Source: an uncultured Clostridia bacterium | GTDB taxonomy: Bacteria > Bacillota > Clostridia > TANB77 > CAG-508 | NCBI GenBank assembly: GCA_948485625.1 | Contig: CAOMRW010000007.1 | Span: 12,339-76,338, forward strand | Direction of reading: 5' to 3' | Length of the DNA stretch: 64,000 nt | Part shown: positions 26,496 to 37,137 of the stretch, piece by piece | Layout of the letters: each line of letters starts with the position of its first letter | Numbering within the stretch: position 1 is the stretch's first letter | Notes under the pieces: generated by a model | Told to the model about the DNA's origin: nothing | The model's input: the letters and a program-made list of their open reading frames with translations, nothing else | Databases searched by the model: none | Position numbers and translations under genes: made by a program

Positions 26496-29171
26496 ATGAA
26501 TAACACATTACCAATTTCTAATTACAAAAAAGAGATAATGCAGGCTGTTGCAAATCATGCAGTTACAATTATTACAGCTGAAACAGGATCTGGTAAATCA
26601 ACACAGGTTCCACAATTTTTATATGAGGCTGGATATCAGGTTATAGTTACAGAACCTAGACGGATGGCTGCTTGGTCTTTAGCAGAAAGAGTTGCTGAAG
26701 AAATAAAGTCTTCATTAGGAGAAATAGTAGGATTTAGAACTGGTTTTGAGAGAAAAGATTCTACTAATACATCTATATTGTATTGTACAGATGGATTAGA
26801 ACTAGTTCGTGAAATTACAGATACAAAGGACAAGCGAAAAGTGTTAATTATAGATGAAGTCCATGAATGGAACTTAAATATAGAAACACTTGTTGCTTGG
26901 TCAAAGAAAAAAATCAATGAGGGCTGGAATACTAAGGTAGTTATTATGAGTGCAACTTTGGAAAAAGAAAGTCTTACAAAATATTTTGGAGAAGACGCAT
27001 ATCTTTTGAATGTTCCTGGGAAAATTTTTCCAGTTGAATTTAGTGAGAGATATGAAAATGAGTTGATTCCAACTGTTAAAGATATGATTCTTGATAAACA
27101 TAATACTTTAGTATTTGTACCAGGCAAAAAAGAGATTTCAAATGTAATAGAAGAACTTTCTTTTATGAATGATAGTGCAGTTATTTTACCATTACATGGT
27201 AAACTGGATAGTGAGGAACAGAAGAAGTGTTTTGAAGCTTATTCTATTCCAAAAGTTATTGTTGCTACAAATGTAGCTCAAACTTCAATCACTATTCCTG
27301 ATATTGATGCAGTAGTAGATACAGGTAAAGAAAGGAGACTGGAAGTACATGATGGTATTCAGGGCCTTTTCTTAAGAAATATTAGCAAAGCAGATTGTAT
27401 GCAAAGGAAAGGGCGTGCTGGAAGAACAAAGGAGGGAAAATATATACTTTGTTCAGATTCATCTTTTGATTCAAGAACAGAGTTCTCAGTTCCAGAGATT
27501 CAGAGAGGTATTTTAAATCAGATTGTTCTTCGTCTTGCAACTTGTGGAATTGACGCATTAGAATTGGAATTTTTCCATCAGCCAAATGATGAAGCCTTAA
27601 TACTTGCAAAGCAAACACTTATTAATTTAGGAGCAATTAAACCAAATAACAAAGTAACAGAGATAGGATACAAAATGGCCAAAATGCCAGTATCTGTTGA
27701 AACTGCAAGAATGATTATTGAAGCAGAAAAATATGGTGTTACAGAAGATGTTATTTGTATTGCTGCTATATTAGAAGTAGGAACTTTATTAGATTATCGG
27801 CCTAAAAAGGGATTAGGAGGATGTCAGGTTTCATATTATAATTTCACAAGTGAAAATCAAAGTGATTTACTTGCGGAATATGATGTATGGAAAAATATCA
27901 GCAAATTGAAATATATAGATTTCAAAGAATTATCTATTAATAAGAAATCTTATTTTCGTATCAAAGAACTTATTAAAAAGATGTATGAGGTATTAGAGGG
28001 AATAGTAACAATATCTTCTTCAGGAGATAGGGAAGCTATTAAGAAATCATGTTTAGCTGGTATGATAAACCATGTATACAAATATGAGCATGGTGAATAC
28101 ATTAATGGAGATGGAAAGCCAAGAAATTTAGACAATCATAGCTGTTTAAGTGGCTGGAATAATCCTAAGCTTCTTGTTGGAATTCCAAAAATTATTGAAT
28201 TTAAAGATTCTTGGGGTTGGAAAAGAACGATGGATTTAGTTTGTATGGCAACAAAAGTAACAGTTGGAGACTTAAAAGAAATAGCACCAGATTTTGTGAC
28301 ACAGAAAGATATAGACGCATATTATTCTTGCTCTGCTGATGCTGTAAAAGTTACAAGAAAAACTTATTTTAGAGATATTCTCATAGATGAAAAAGAGGAA
28401 GTAATTCAAAATCATCCAGATTATGAAAGATTAAAAGAAATTTATGAGAATGAAAATAAGAAAGAAAATTACTATGAAAGCATATATCAGAGAACAGTAA
28501 TAATTGATGGGAAACAATTTGAGGTTTCATATGATTGGAAGCAAAAAGCAAGTATAACCATTGATGAATATACTCTTTATCATACTGAAGTGAAAGAAGT
28601 AATTCTTGATAATGGCAAAAAGGTAGAAGTATATTATTGTGGCTCATGCTGTCATTCCAAAAGAAATACCAATATTGTAGCATTAAGAAATGCAGTAGAG
28701 AATGATAGAGTTAGAAAATGTTTTGAAAGAAAAAGAGAAAATCTTCCAAGATTAAAATCTAATACTATTAAATCTGCATTAGAACTTATTGAGTATATTG
28801 GAAAACAAGAGGTAACTTGTGGTAATGGGGGATACGGTGAACCGATTTATGGATTTGGATGTTTTGTATTGGAAAAGAATTCTCTTCATTTAGAATTATT
28901 AGAAGATGAAGAGAAAGCAGAAGAAAATACACAAGAAGCTATAGAGTTTCTGTATGGTAAATTTATCAGAGAGAATTTTTATGATAAAAAGTTCAAATTC
29001 AAAAAAGGTGTAAAGGGCCTGTCTCCAAAAGAACAGAAAGTAAAATCAGAATTTGATTCAGAAGTTCAAGAGCTACTAAGAGGATTAAATATTAGTAATA
29101 TAGAAGAAAATGTAACTTACCTAGAAGAACTTTATTCTATATTGATAGAGGATTTAAAGATAGTAGCTTAA
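26496..29171 (+). CDS. DEAH-box-type (HrpA-like) helicase
   Basis: Superfamily 2 helicase. Motif I is AETGSGKSTQVPQFL, motif II DEVH (in IIDEVHEWN), motif III MSATLE, motif VI QRKGRAGRTKEG, and the TNVAQTSITIPDIDAVVDTG stretch is typical of DEAH RNA helicases. The C-terminal ~300 residues are specific to this subfamily and contain a CGSCCHSK segment of possible metal binding. At 891 residues it is shorter than E. coli HrpA (about 1300). It appears to use more CAG/CTT codons than its neighbours, a possible sign of transfer. Single-gene unit with its own promoter and terminator. Confidence 0.88.
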   Translation: MNNTLPISNYKKEIMQAVANHAVTIITAETGSGKSTQVPQFLYEAGYQVIVTEPRRMAAWSLAERVAEEIKSSLGEIVGFRTGFERKDSTNTSILYCTDGLELVREITDTKDKRKVLIIDEVHEWNLNIETLVAWSKKKINEGWNTKVVIMSATLEKESLTKYFGEDAYLLNVPGKIFPVEFSERYENELIPTVKDMILDKHNTLVFVPGKKEISNVIEELSFMNDSAVILPLHGKLDSEEQKKCFEAYSIPKVIVATNVAQTSITIPDIDAVVDTGKERRLEVHDGIQGLFLRNISKADCMQRKGRAGRTKEGKYILCSDSSFDSRTEFSVPEIQRGILNQIVLRLATCGIDALELEFFHQPNDEALILAKQTLINLGAIKPNNKVTEIGYKMAKMPVSVETARMIIEAEKYGVTEDVICIAAILEVGTLLDYRPKKGLGGCQVSYYNFTSENQSDLLAEYDVWKNISKLKYIDFKELSINKKSYFRIKELIKKMYEVLEGIVTISSSGDREAIKKSCLAGMINHVYKYEHGEYINGDGKPRNLDNHSCLSGWNNPKLLVGIPKIIEFKDSWGWKRTMDLVCMATKVTVGDLKEIAPDFVTQKDIDAYYSCSADAVKVTRKTYFRDILIDEKEEVIQNHPDYERLKEIYENENKKENYYESIYQRTVIIDGKQFEVSYDWKQKASITIDEYTLYHTEVKEVILDNGKKVEVYYCGSCCHSKRNTNIVALRNAVENDRVRKCFERKRENLPRLKSNTIKSALELIEYIGKQEVTCGNGGYGEPIYGFGCFVLEKNSLHLELLEDEEKAEENTQEAIEFLYGKFIRENFYDKKFKFKKGVKGLSPKEQKVKSEFDSEVQELLRGLNISNIEENVTYLEELYSILIEDLKIVA

Positions 29172-29182
29172 GTTGAATTTGC

Positions 29183-29216
29183 AAAGAGCCTGCTAACAAT
29201 TGTTAGCAGGCTCTTT
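29183..29216 (+). terminator. Strong intrinsic terminator
   Basis: Perfect palindrome AAAGAGCCTGCTAACA ... repeated inverted, with T residues after it. Confidence 0.9.
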
Positions 29217-29233
29217 TAATATTATAAATTTAG

Positions 29234-29262
29234 TTGATAATCACTTTATTTTATGATATTAT
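29234..29262 (+). promoter_or_regulatory. Sigma-A promoter of the membrane/ABC operon
   Basis: TTGATA, 17 bases, TATTAT. Confidence 0.65.
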
Positions 29263-29318
29263 TCAACTATAAATTATAAGATAATAATAATTAACAAATA
29301 TAAAGGAGACAAGAATAA

Positions 29319-30095
29319 ATGTTTTCAAAAATAGGAAAATTTAAACCATGTGGAATATTTACAAAAGGACATTTTATTTTGATTGTTTTGACAATAAGTA
29401 GTATCATATTAGTATTAAAGAAAACAATAATAAAAAGTAAAGAAGAAGTATATAAAATAATAAAAAGATTAACAGTAATAATGTGTATATTAGAAGTTAT
29501 TAGGATAATCTATAGTATATCTCAAAATTCATTATATGAAGTAAATACATATATGCCATTATATTATTGTAGTATGTTATTATATGCAGGATTATTAAGC
29601 TCTTTTGGGAAAGAAAAACTAAAAAGAATGGGAGATGTGTTTTTGGCAACTGGCTGTATAATTGGAGGAATTGTTTTTATAATATATCCATCTACATCAT
29701 TATTATCATATCCAGCTTTCCATTTTTTAAGTATTCATAGCTTTTTGTTTCATGGTGTAATGATATATTTGGGGATATTAGTAAATAAGACAGAATATAT
29801 AAAATTAAAAAAAGAAGATATTAAATATTTTGCAATTTTAGTAGGAATTATGTGTATATTAGCATTAATTGTAAATAATATTTTTGATAGTAATTTAATG
29901 TTCATATCACAAAACTTTTGTGGAACTCCTATTGAAATATTATATAAAATGACTAATGGAAGCTTTTTATTTAGTTTGATAATGTCAATAGGACAAATGA
30001 CAATTCCATTTTATCTTACTTTTTATGTGATAAAGTTTAAAGAATATTATAAAGAACATTATAAGAAAACAGAAAAACTTAAAATTAATGTATAA
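29319..30095 (+). CDS. YwaF/TMEM164-like integral membrane protein
   Basis: About seven hydrophobic helices. MPLYYCSMLLYAGLLSSFGKEKLKRMG and YPAFHFLSIHSFLFHGVMIYLG match the YwaF family (TIGR02206), of unknown function. Start follows AAAGGAG. The next gene (ABC ATPase) begins 17 bases later, so the two are probably one operon. Confidence 0.75.
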   Translation: MFSKIGKFKPCGIFTKGHFILIVLTISSIILVLKKTIIKSKEEVYKIIKRLTVIMCILEVIRIIYSISQNSLYEVNTYMPLYYCSMLLYAGLLSSFGKEKLKRMGDVFLATGCIIGGIVFIIYPSTSLLSYPAFHFLSIHSFLFHGVMIYLGILVNKTEYIKLKKEDIKYFAILVGIMCILALIVNNIFDSNLMFISQNFCGTPIEILYKMTNGSFLFSLIMSIGQMTIPFYLTFYVIKFKEYYKEHYKKTEKLKINV

Positions 30096-30112
30096 AGGGA
30101 GATTTAAAAAGC

Positions 30113-30814
30113 ATGGAATATATAGAATTCAAGAATGTAAATAAAAAATATAAAATGGGAGAAGTAGAAATAAATGCTTTAAACAATACAAATTTTCAAA
30201 TAAATAAAGGAGAATTAGTTGTTATTGTAGGGCCAAGTGGAGCAGGAAAAACAACAGCATTAAATATACTAGGAGGGATGGATACTGCAACTTCAGGAAA
30301 TGTATATGTAGATGAAAAAGATATAACAGAATTAAATAATAAACAACTAATCAAATATAGAAGAAATGATATCGGATTTGTTTTTCAGTTTTATAATCTA
30401 GTACAAAATTTAACAGCAAAAGAAAATGTAGAACTTGCAACACAATTATGTTCTAATGCATTAGATGCTCAAGAAATATTAGAGAAAGTAGGATTAGCAA
30501 GTAGAAAAGATAACTTTCCAGCACAATTATCAGGAGGAGAGCAACAAAGAGTTGCGATAGCAAGAGCAATAGCAAAAAATCCAAAACTTTTACTTTGTGA
30601 CGAACCAACAGGAGCACTAGATTATAAAACAGGAAAAAGTATTTTAAAGCTATTGCAAGATATGGCAAGAAATGAAAAAATGACAGTTATAATAATTACA
30701 CATAATGTTGCTATATCTCCAATGGCAGATAAAGTTATTCACTTTAAAAATGGAACAGCAGAGAAGATAGAAATAAATGATACACCAGTATCAATAGAAG
30801 AAATAGAGTGGTAA
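30113..30814 (+). CDS. ABC transporter ATPase, LolD/MacB type
   Basis: Full set of motifs: Walker A GPSGAGKTT, Q-loop QFYNLV, signature LSGGEQQR, Walker B LLLCDEPTGALD, and switch His ITHN. 233 residues, standard for the MacB-type cassette. It pairs with the FtsX-type permease that starts 4 bases after its stop. Confidence 0.93.
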   Translation: MEYIEFKNVNKKYKMGEVEINALNNTNFQINKGELVVIVGPSGAGKTTALNILGGMDTATSGNVYVDEKDITELNNKQLIKYRRNDIGFVFQFYNLVQNLTAKENVELATQLCSNALDAQEILEKVGLASRKDNFPAQLSGGEQQRVAIARAIAKNPKLLLCDEPTGALDYKTGKSILKLLQDMARNEKMTVIIITHNVAISPMADKVIHFKNGTAEKIEINDTPVSIEEIEW

Positions 30815-30818
30815 AATT

Positions 30819-33800
30819 ATGAAAAAATCTTTGTGGAAAAATAATTTTAAAGAAATAGTAAAAACCAAAAGAAGATTTATATCAATTTTAATAATGGCTT
30901 TTTTAGGTGTTGGCTTTTTTTCAGGCCTAGTTGTTACACGGTCCAGATATGCGAGATAGTCTTAAGATATATGCAGATTCATCTAATTTATTTGATATAG
31001 ATATTATTTCAACATTAGGATTAACAGATAATGATGTTGAAGCTATAAAAAATATAGAAGGAATGGAAAATAGTTATGGAATAAAGACAAAAGATTCTAT
31101 GGCAAAAATAGAGGGAAAAGAAAGCATATGTAAAGTAATAGAATATAATGAATATTGTAATAAACCAGCAATAATAGAGGGAAGATTACCTGAAAAAATA
31201 AATGAATGCTTATTAGATAAAAATTATTCAATAACAGATAATATTTCTGAATTTATAGGAAAAACAATAATACTTGAAAACGAAGAAGCAGATTCTGAGG
31301 ACAATAATATTTTTAATCAGAAAGAATTTACTATTGTAGGAATTGCTGAATCACCATTATATATATCAAATGAAAGAGGAAATACAACAATAGGAAATGG
31401 CTCAATTAATTTCTTTATTTATACACTTCCTGATGTAATTAATATTGATTATTATACAAATGTATATGGATTTGTTAAAGGTACTAAAGAGTTAGAATTA
31501 AATAGTAATGAATATTGGAAATTAGTAGATTTGACAATATTAAAATTAGAAGATATAAAAGAAAAACAGGAACAGGAAAGATATAAGCAATTAATTTCTG
31601 AAGCAGAAAATAAGTTAAATGATGCACAAGAAGAATTTAATACAGAAAAACAAAAAGTAGATAAGGAACTTGAAGATGCAGAAAAAAAGATAGAAGAAGC
31701 GAAAAATGAGATTTTGAAATCTGAAAATGAATTAAAGAAATCTGAAAAAGAAATTAATTTACAAGAAAAAAATGCAAAGCAACAATTTTTGGTATCAGAT
31801 AAAAAAATGAATGATGCAGAAAATCAAATTGCTGAAAAAAAGAAAGAGCTAGAAAATGGAAAAACTGAATTAGAAAATAATAAAAAAGAAGCACATAAAG
31901 CAATAGAACAACTTGATAATGGAATAGATGAAGCTAATAAGAATCTTAATGAGTTACAACTCCAAAGAGAAGAACTAGAAAATAATAATTTGGATACAAG
32001 CAATATAGATGAACTTATAGTAAAAGTAGAATCAAACATAGAGTTATTAGACAAGCAAAAGTTGCAAATACAAAAACAGCTATTAGATGCAGAAAATTAC
32101 TTGAATAACGGGCAAAATGAAATATTAAAAGCAGAAAATGAATTAGAAAACCAAAGAAATATTTTTAATAAAACTCAAAAAGATACAATGAATAAAATTG
32201 CAAGTGCAAAAGTTAAAATAGAAAATGGAAAAAATGAATTAAGAAAAGCGAAAGTTGAAATAGAAGAAAAACAGATTGAATTTAAAAATAAAAAACAAGA
32301 AGCAATTACAAAGTTGAATGATGCACAAAAAGAACTTGACAATGCAAAAGAGGATATAAGTAAAATAGAAAGAGCGAAATGGTATATTAAAAATAGAAAA
32401 GATAATTTGGGTTATACAAATATTATTGATGCAATAAAAACAATTACAAATATATCTAAATTATTTCCAGCAATATTCTATATTGTAGCAATATTAATTA
32501 GTTTAACCTCAATGACAAGAATGATAGAAGAAGAAAGAACCGAAATAGGAACATTAAAAGCATTAGGGTATACGAATATACAGATAATAATAAAATATAT
32601 TTTATATGCATTTTTAGCATGTGTTATTGGAGGCTTTTTAGGAATGACAGTTGGATTTTATCTAATTCCAAATATAGTTTGGGATATATATGACACAATA
32701 TATAAAATACCAGAATTCTATACTCTATATAGGTTAGATATTGGGTTGTTAGGATTAATTATTTCATTTGTTTGCATTGGTGGAGCTACAATTTTTGTTG
32801 CAACAAAAGAATTGAAGAATGTGCCAGCAATATTGATGAGACCAAAGGTACCAAAAAATGGAAAAAAGATTTTATTAGAAAGAATTTCATTTATTTGGAA
32901 TAAATTTAATTTCTCTAAAAAAGTAATAGCAAGAAATATATTTAGATATAAAAAAAGAGCAATTATGACAATAGTAGGTATTGCAGGGTGTACAGGACTT
33001 ATGGTTACAGGATTTGGATTAAAAGATTCTGTTATTGATATTCCTACATCACAATATGGAGAAATTTTTACTTATAATATGTCTATTTCATTGTCAGAAG
33101 ATAAAAATTTAAGCAAAATAGAAGAAATATTAAATAATAATGAAAGTATAGAAAGTTATTCTAAATTGTGTACAACTACGGGGAAATTAAAAGGAGAAGA
33201 TATCAATTATGAAACAGCAATTTTCGTCCCAGAATCAATAGAAAATTTTCAAAAAGTATGTTATTTAAAAGATGCAAAAACTCATGAGAAACTAGAACTA
33301 ACAGATGATGGAATTATTATTTCTGATAAAGTTGCAGAAATGTTAAGTGTAAAAAAAGGTGATAGTATTATACTAATTGATAGTGATAATTCAGAATATT
33401 CATTTAAAATAGTAGGTATTGCAGAAAACTATGTTTCAAATTATGTATATATGACTAAAAACTTTTATGAAAATAATATTAGAACTTATAAAACAAGTAT
33501 GATTTTAATAGATACTAAAAAAGATATGACAGTTGATATAAAAAATCAAATATCTGAAAGATTTTTACAAATTGAGGGAGTTGCTGCTGTAAGTATGGTT
33601 TCAGATACAATGAAAGCAATTGAGGATATGTTAGGCTCATTAAATTATGTAGTTATAATTTTAATTGTTGCTTCAGCATTACTTGCATTTGTTGTATTAT
33701 ACAATTTAGCTAATATAAATATAGGTGAAAGACAAAGAGAGATTGCAACATTAAAAGTTTTAGGTTTTTATGATAAAGAAGTTGACAATTATATAAATAA

Positions 33801-34041
33801 AGAAAATATAATATTCACTTTTATGGGGGTATTTATTGGTTTAATATTTGGATATTTTTTAACAGAAATGATTGTTATGAGTGTGGAAATAGATAAGTTA
33901 AGATTTATTAGAAATATAAGAACTATAAGTTATGTATATGCTTCTGCTATATCAGTGTTTTTTTCTCTTATAGTTAATTATATTATTCATTTTGTTTTGA
34001 AAAAAATTGATATGATAGAAAGTTTAAAAAGTGTAGAATGA
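30819..34041 (+). pseudogene. FtsX/MacB-type ABC permease, frameshifted near N-terminus
   Basis: The ATG at 30819 starts MKKSLWKNNFKEIV and a first membrane helix, reading to VVTRSRYAR and a stop at about 30958. The rest of the protein continues in another frame (GPDMRDSL, to 34041). Removing one C at 30939 joins them as ...GLVVTGPDMRDSL. The remainder has a long coiled coil (bases ~31560-32390, Glu/Lys/Asn-rich) in the extracytoplasmic part, FtsX helices around 32460-32800 and 33640-34000, and two core FtsX domains. The single extra base could be real or an assembly error. A start at 30931 would lack the first helix. Confidence 0.85.
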
Positions 34042-34062
34042 TATTTAGGGAGAAATAGTAAA

Positions 34063-35235
34063 ATGGAATATAAATACTTATTAGATATTGGATTAATAAT
34101 AGTAGTAGTAAAGATATTTACATTAATAACGCAAAAAATAAAGATGCCAAAAGTATTAGGTGGATTAATAGCAGGAATAGTGCTGGGACCAGCAATGTTA
34201 GATATTGTACAAAATAGTACAATATTGGAGGCATTATCAAAATTTGGAATAATTTTAATAATGTTTTTAGCAGGTATGGAAACAAGTATAAAGAAATTTA
34301 TATCAAATAGTAATAAGTATATAGTAATAGCTTCAATAGGAGTAATAGTTCCATTGATTTTAGGTACATTAGTTAGTCTTATATATGTACAAGATTTGAA
34401 AATGAATTTATTCTTTGGAGCAGTTATAACAGCCACATCAGTTAGTATAACAGTAGAGACTTTGATAGAAATGAAGAAAATAAAATCTAGTGTAGGAATG
34501 GCAATATTAGGAGCAGGTGTTGTTGATGATATAATAGGGATTGTATTTTTGACTATAGTTATGAATAGTGGGAATTTACAAGTATCAACCTTTACTTTAA
34601 TGATGTTAAAAATAATAATATTCTTTTTAATGGCAATAATTTTAGGGTTACTATTATTTAAAGTATTTGAGAAAATTGAAGAAAAAGATATAAAATCAGA
34701 GCAGATGCCTACATATTCAATAGCTTTTGCTTTGATATTGGCTTATATTGCTGAGAGATTAGGAGTTAGTGGAATTATTGGAGCGTATATAGCAGGATTA
34801 GTTATAGGTAATACAGAAAAGGGAAGAAAAGTAAAGGGAAAGATAGATTTAGTAGTACACATGATTTTTTCACCAATATTTTTTGCAAGTATAGGTTTAA
34901 ATTTAACAACATTAAGTCTTAATAAACCAGTATGGATATTTATAATAATATTTACAGGAGTTACAATAGTTAGTAAAATAATAGGAAATGGTTTAGGAGC
35001 AAAACTATGTGGTTATACAAATGATAAAGCAGTTCAAATTGGAATAGGGATGGCTACAAGAGGTGAAGTTGCACTTATTATGGCAGATGAAGCAAAGAAA
35101 TTGGGATTGATAAATGAGGAAATATTTTCTATTGTTATAATAACAGTTCTATTAGTGACAATAATAACTCCAATGTTATTACATTATAGCTTTATGAAAA
35201 ATACTGTTATAGAAGATGCTAAGAATAATCCTTGA
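34063..35235 (+). CDS. Cation:proton antiporter, CPA2 (KefB/NapA-type)
   Basis: About 12 hydrophobic helices. GLIAGIVLGPAML, FLAGMETSIKKF and the ion-binding GAGVVDDIIGI (paired Asp) are typical of CPA2. There is no C-terminal RCK/TrkA domain; 390 residues. It starts 22 bases after the permease, in the same operon. It probably exchanges Na+ or K+ for H+. Confidence 0.9.
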   Translation: MEYKYLLDIGLIIVVVKIFTLITQKIKMPKVLGGLIAGIVLGPAMLDIVQNSTILEALSKFGIILIMFLAGMETSIKKFISNSNKYIVIASIGVIVPLILGTLVSLIYVQDLKMNLFFGAVITATSVSITVETLIEMKKIKSSVGMAILGAGVVDDIIGIVFLTIVMNSGNLQVSTFTLMMLKIIIFFLMAIILGLLLFKVFEKIEEKDIKSEQMPTYSIAFALILAYIAERLGVSGIIGAYIAGLVIGNTEKGRKVKGKIDLVVHMIFSPIFFASIGLNLTTLSLNKPVWIFIIIFTGVTIVSKIIGNGLGAKLCGYTNDKAVQIGIGMATRGEVALIMADEAKKLGLINEEIFSIVIITVLLVTIITPMLLHYSFMKNTVIEDAKNNP

Positions 35236-35243
35236 TTATGTTT

Positions 35244-35322
35244 GTGGTGATAGGGGGCCAGGTCTTAAATCCTCATTTTTGTATAAAAAATGGGGATTTA
35301 AGACCTGGCCCCCTATCACCAC
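35244..35322. repeat. REPIN-like palindrome, family 1, copy B
   Basis: Arms start GTGGTGATAGGGGGCC and end GGCCCCCTATCACCAC. One base differs between arms (CCTC versus CCCC). It lies between the antiporter gene and the convergent 3' part of the peroxiredoxin gene. Confidence 0.9.
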
Positions 35323-35334
35323 CATGGACTTTTT

Positions 35335-35883
35335 TTAATTACATTCATTATTAGTTTTTTCACAAATCTCTGGTGGCTGTTTAAAACTTAGATACCAACT
35401 AATACCATTTTGATTTTCGTTTATAGCATTTTGCCTTTCTTCTAATTCACAGAATGTTTGAGGTGGGGGGACAATAACAGGTTGCCCAGGCATCCAGTTT
35501 GCAGCAGTAGAGCCTTTACTACAATCAGCCATTTGTAATGCTTGAACTGTTCTTATAATTTCAGGTATGAATCTACCAACATTTAATGGATAAATCATAA
35601 TTGTTCTTATAATTTGTTTATCATCAATTATAAAAACATTTCTAACTGTTTCTGTTGTACTTATATCATTTGAAATCATTCCATACTTTCTTGCGATTTG
35701 ACCGCTTCTATCTGCAACAATAGGGAATGGAAGTTTAATACCAGTTTTACAATATATATCATATATCCATGCTAAATGAGATGGATTGCTATCAATACTT
35801 AATCCTAAAAGTTCTGTATTCATTTGCTGAAAATATGTATAAGCTCTTGAGAATGCTATCATTTCTGTTGTACAAACAGGGGT
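35335..35883 (-). pseudogene. 1-Cys peroxiredoxin (Prx6-like), 3' part, separated from its 5' part
   Basis: The frame contains PVCTTEMIAFSRAYTYF, SIDSNPSHLAWIYDI, FPIVADRSGQIARKYGM, TVRNVFIIDDKQIIR, GRFIPEIIRTVQALQ and WMPGQPVIVPP, all typical of AhpC/TSA 1-Cys peroxiredoxins. It lacks the first ~50 residues. Those are found 13 kb away at 49024-49175 on the same strand. Reading across the 8-bp repeat rebuilds GDFTPVCTTE with the peroxidatic Cys. Translation of the remaining ORF can start only at the Met after the active-site Cys, so it should be inactive. Confidence 0.95.
35876..35883. other. Left attachment-type repeat (attL side)
   Basis: ACAGGGGT, repeated directly at 49024-49031. Peroxiredoxin sequence lies to its left and element sequence to its right. 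Confidence 0.8.
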
Positions 35884-36007
35884 TACTCTATATTCAATTT
35901 TCTAACTTTATTAAATATATAATGCTATATAAGAAACTAGAAAAAAATAGGTGAATTTGCAGTACTAAATAATAAATTGAAAAATAAATTGAAAAATGTT
36001 AAAATAG

Positions 36008-36036
36008 TTGAAATTTATGACGAAATTTGTTATAAT
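36008..36036 (+). promoter_or_regulatory. Promoter of the element's cargo genes
   Basis: TTGAAA, 17 bases, TATAAT, about 83 bases before the cohesin-dockerin gene. Confidence 0.65.
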
Positions 36037-36119
36037 ATAGGTATTGATTTTTAAATATATAAGGTTTAATGTAAGACCTTAAAAAACTAAAAATATTATA
36101 AAAGGGAAGGTAAGTATTT

Positions 36120-37085
36120 ATGAAAGAAAGTAAAAAACGATTATTAAGTAAAAAAATAATAATCATTGTAACAATAGTAATATTGGCATTATTAATAACA
36201 AAAAACCTAGTTTTAGCAGATACCATAAAACTAGAAGCAAAAGTTAGTAGTACTACAACAGAAGTAAAAGATGGACAAGAATTAACAATTACATTTAGCT
36301 TAGACAGATACAATGAAATAGAAAAAGGTATAAATGCTTATAAAGCAACTCTAGTATATGACAAAAACATTTTTGAAGAAGTATTAGAAAAAGATTTTAA
36401 AAGTCAAAATCATTGGGAAGAGCTGAAATATAATAAAGAAACAGGAGAATTTATAGCAATAAAAAAAGCTGGAAGTATTTCACCAGAGGATATAGTAAAA
36501 ATTGATTTAAAAGCAAAAAGAGAATTAAAAGCAGGAGAAACAGAAATAAAAATAACAGATGTAGTATCTTCAGAAGGAAAAGCAGATATACAAATAAATG
36601 AAGCAAAAGTAGAAGTAGATATAATAGAAGATCAAGAGGAAATACCAGATGTTCCTGAAAATCCAGACAAACCAGATAAAATAACTTCAAAAAAATATAA
36701 AATAGAACAAAACTATATATTAAGAATTTTACCAGAAACAACAATAAAGCAATTTAAAGAAAATGTAACAACAGATAATGAAATGGTATTTATAGATGAA
36801 TATGGAAACACAATGACAGATAATGAAATTATTTCAACAGGTGTAAAAATAAAAGTAGGAAAAACCTTACAATATACTTTAATAGTAATTGGAGATATAG
36901 ACAAAGATGCAAAGATTACAATAAATGATATTGCAAAATTAAAATTACATCTTATAGAATCTGAAGTTTTAACAGGAATGCAGCTAAAAGCAGCATATGT
37001 AGATAATGACAATGAAGTTACGATAAATGATTTGGCACAATTAAAGTTAGTTTTAATAGGATTATTAAATTTACAAAGTGAGTAA
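36120..37085 (+). CDS. Secreted cohesin-dockerin protein
   Basis: A hydrophobic signal/anchor covers ~13-33. A cohesin-like domain follows at ~36-160 (VSSTTTEVKDGQELTITFSLDRY, INAYKATLVYDKNIFEEV, IVKIDLKAKRELKAGETEIKITDV), then a Pro/Asp linker, a small beta domain, and a dockerin at ~254-318 with two Ca-loop repeats (GDIDKDAKITINDIAKLKLHL and VDNDNEVTINDLAQLKLVL). It is placed 52 bases before the giant dockerin-bearing protease, so its cohesin may hold that protein. Inside the mobile element. Confidence 0.85.
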   Translation: MKESKKRLLSKKIIIIVTIVILALLITKNLVLADTIKLEAKVSSTTTEVKDGQELTITFSLDRYNEIEKGINAYKATLVYDKNIFEEVLEKDFKSQNHWEELKYNKETGEFIAIKKAGSISPEDIVKIDLKAKRELKAGETEIKITDVVSSEGKADIQINEAKVEVDIIEDQEEIPDVPENPDKPDKITSKKYKIEQNYILRILPETTIKQFKENVTTDNEMVFIDEYGNTMTDNEIISTGVKIKVGKTLQYTLIVIGDIDKDAKITINDIAKLKLHLIESEVLTGMQLKAAYVDNDNEVTINDLAQLKLVLIGLLNLQSE

Positions 37086-37137
37086 TTTATTTTAGAAATG
37101 AAAATAGAAAATATAAGAAATGGGGGATTAGTAGATT

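Noticed and set aside
35769..35954. 61-residue + strand frame at the left end of the element
   Set aside because: Runs across the peroxiredoxin fragment and the join, with no ribosome-binding site; chance frame.
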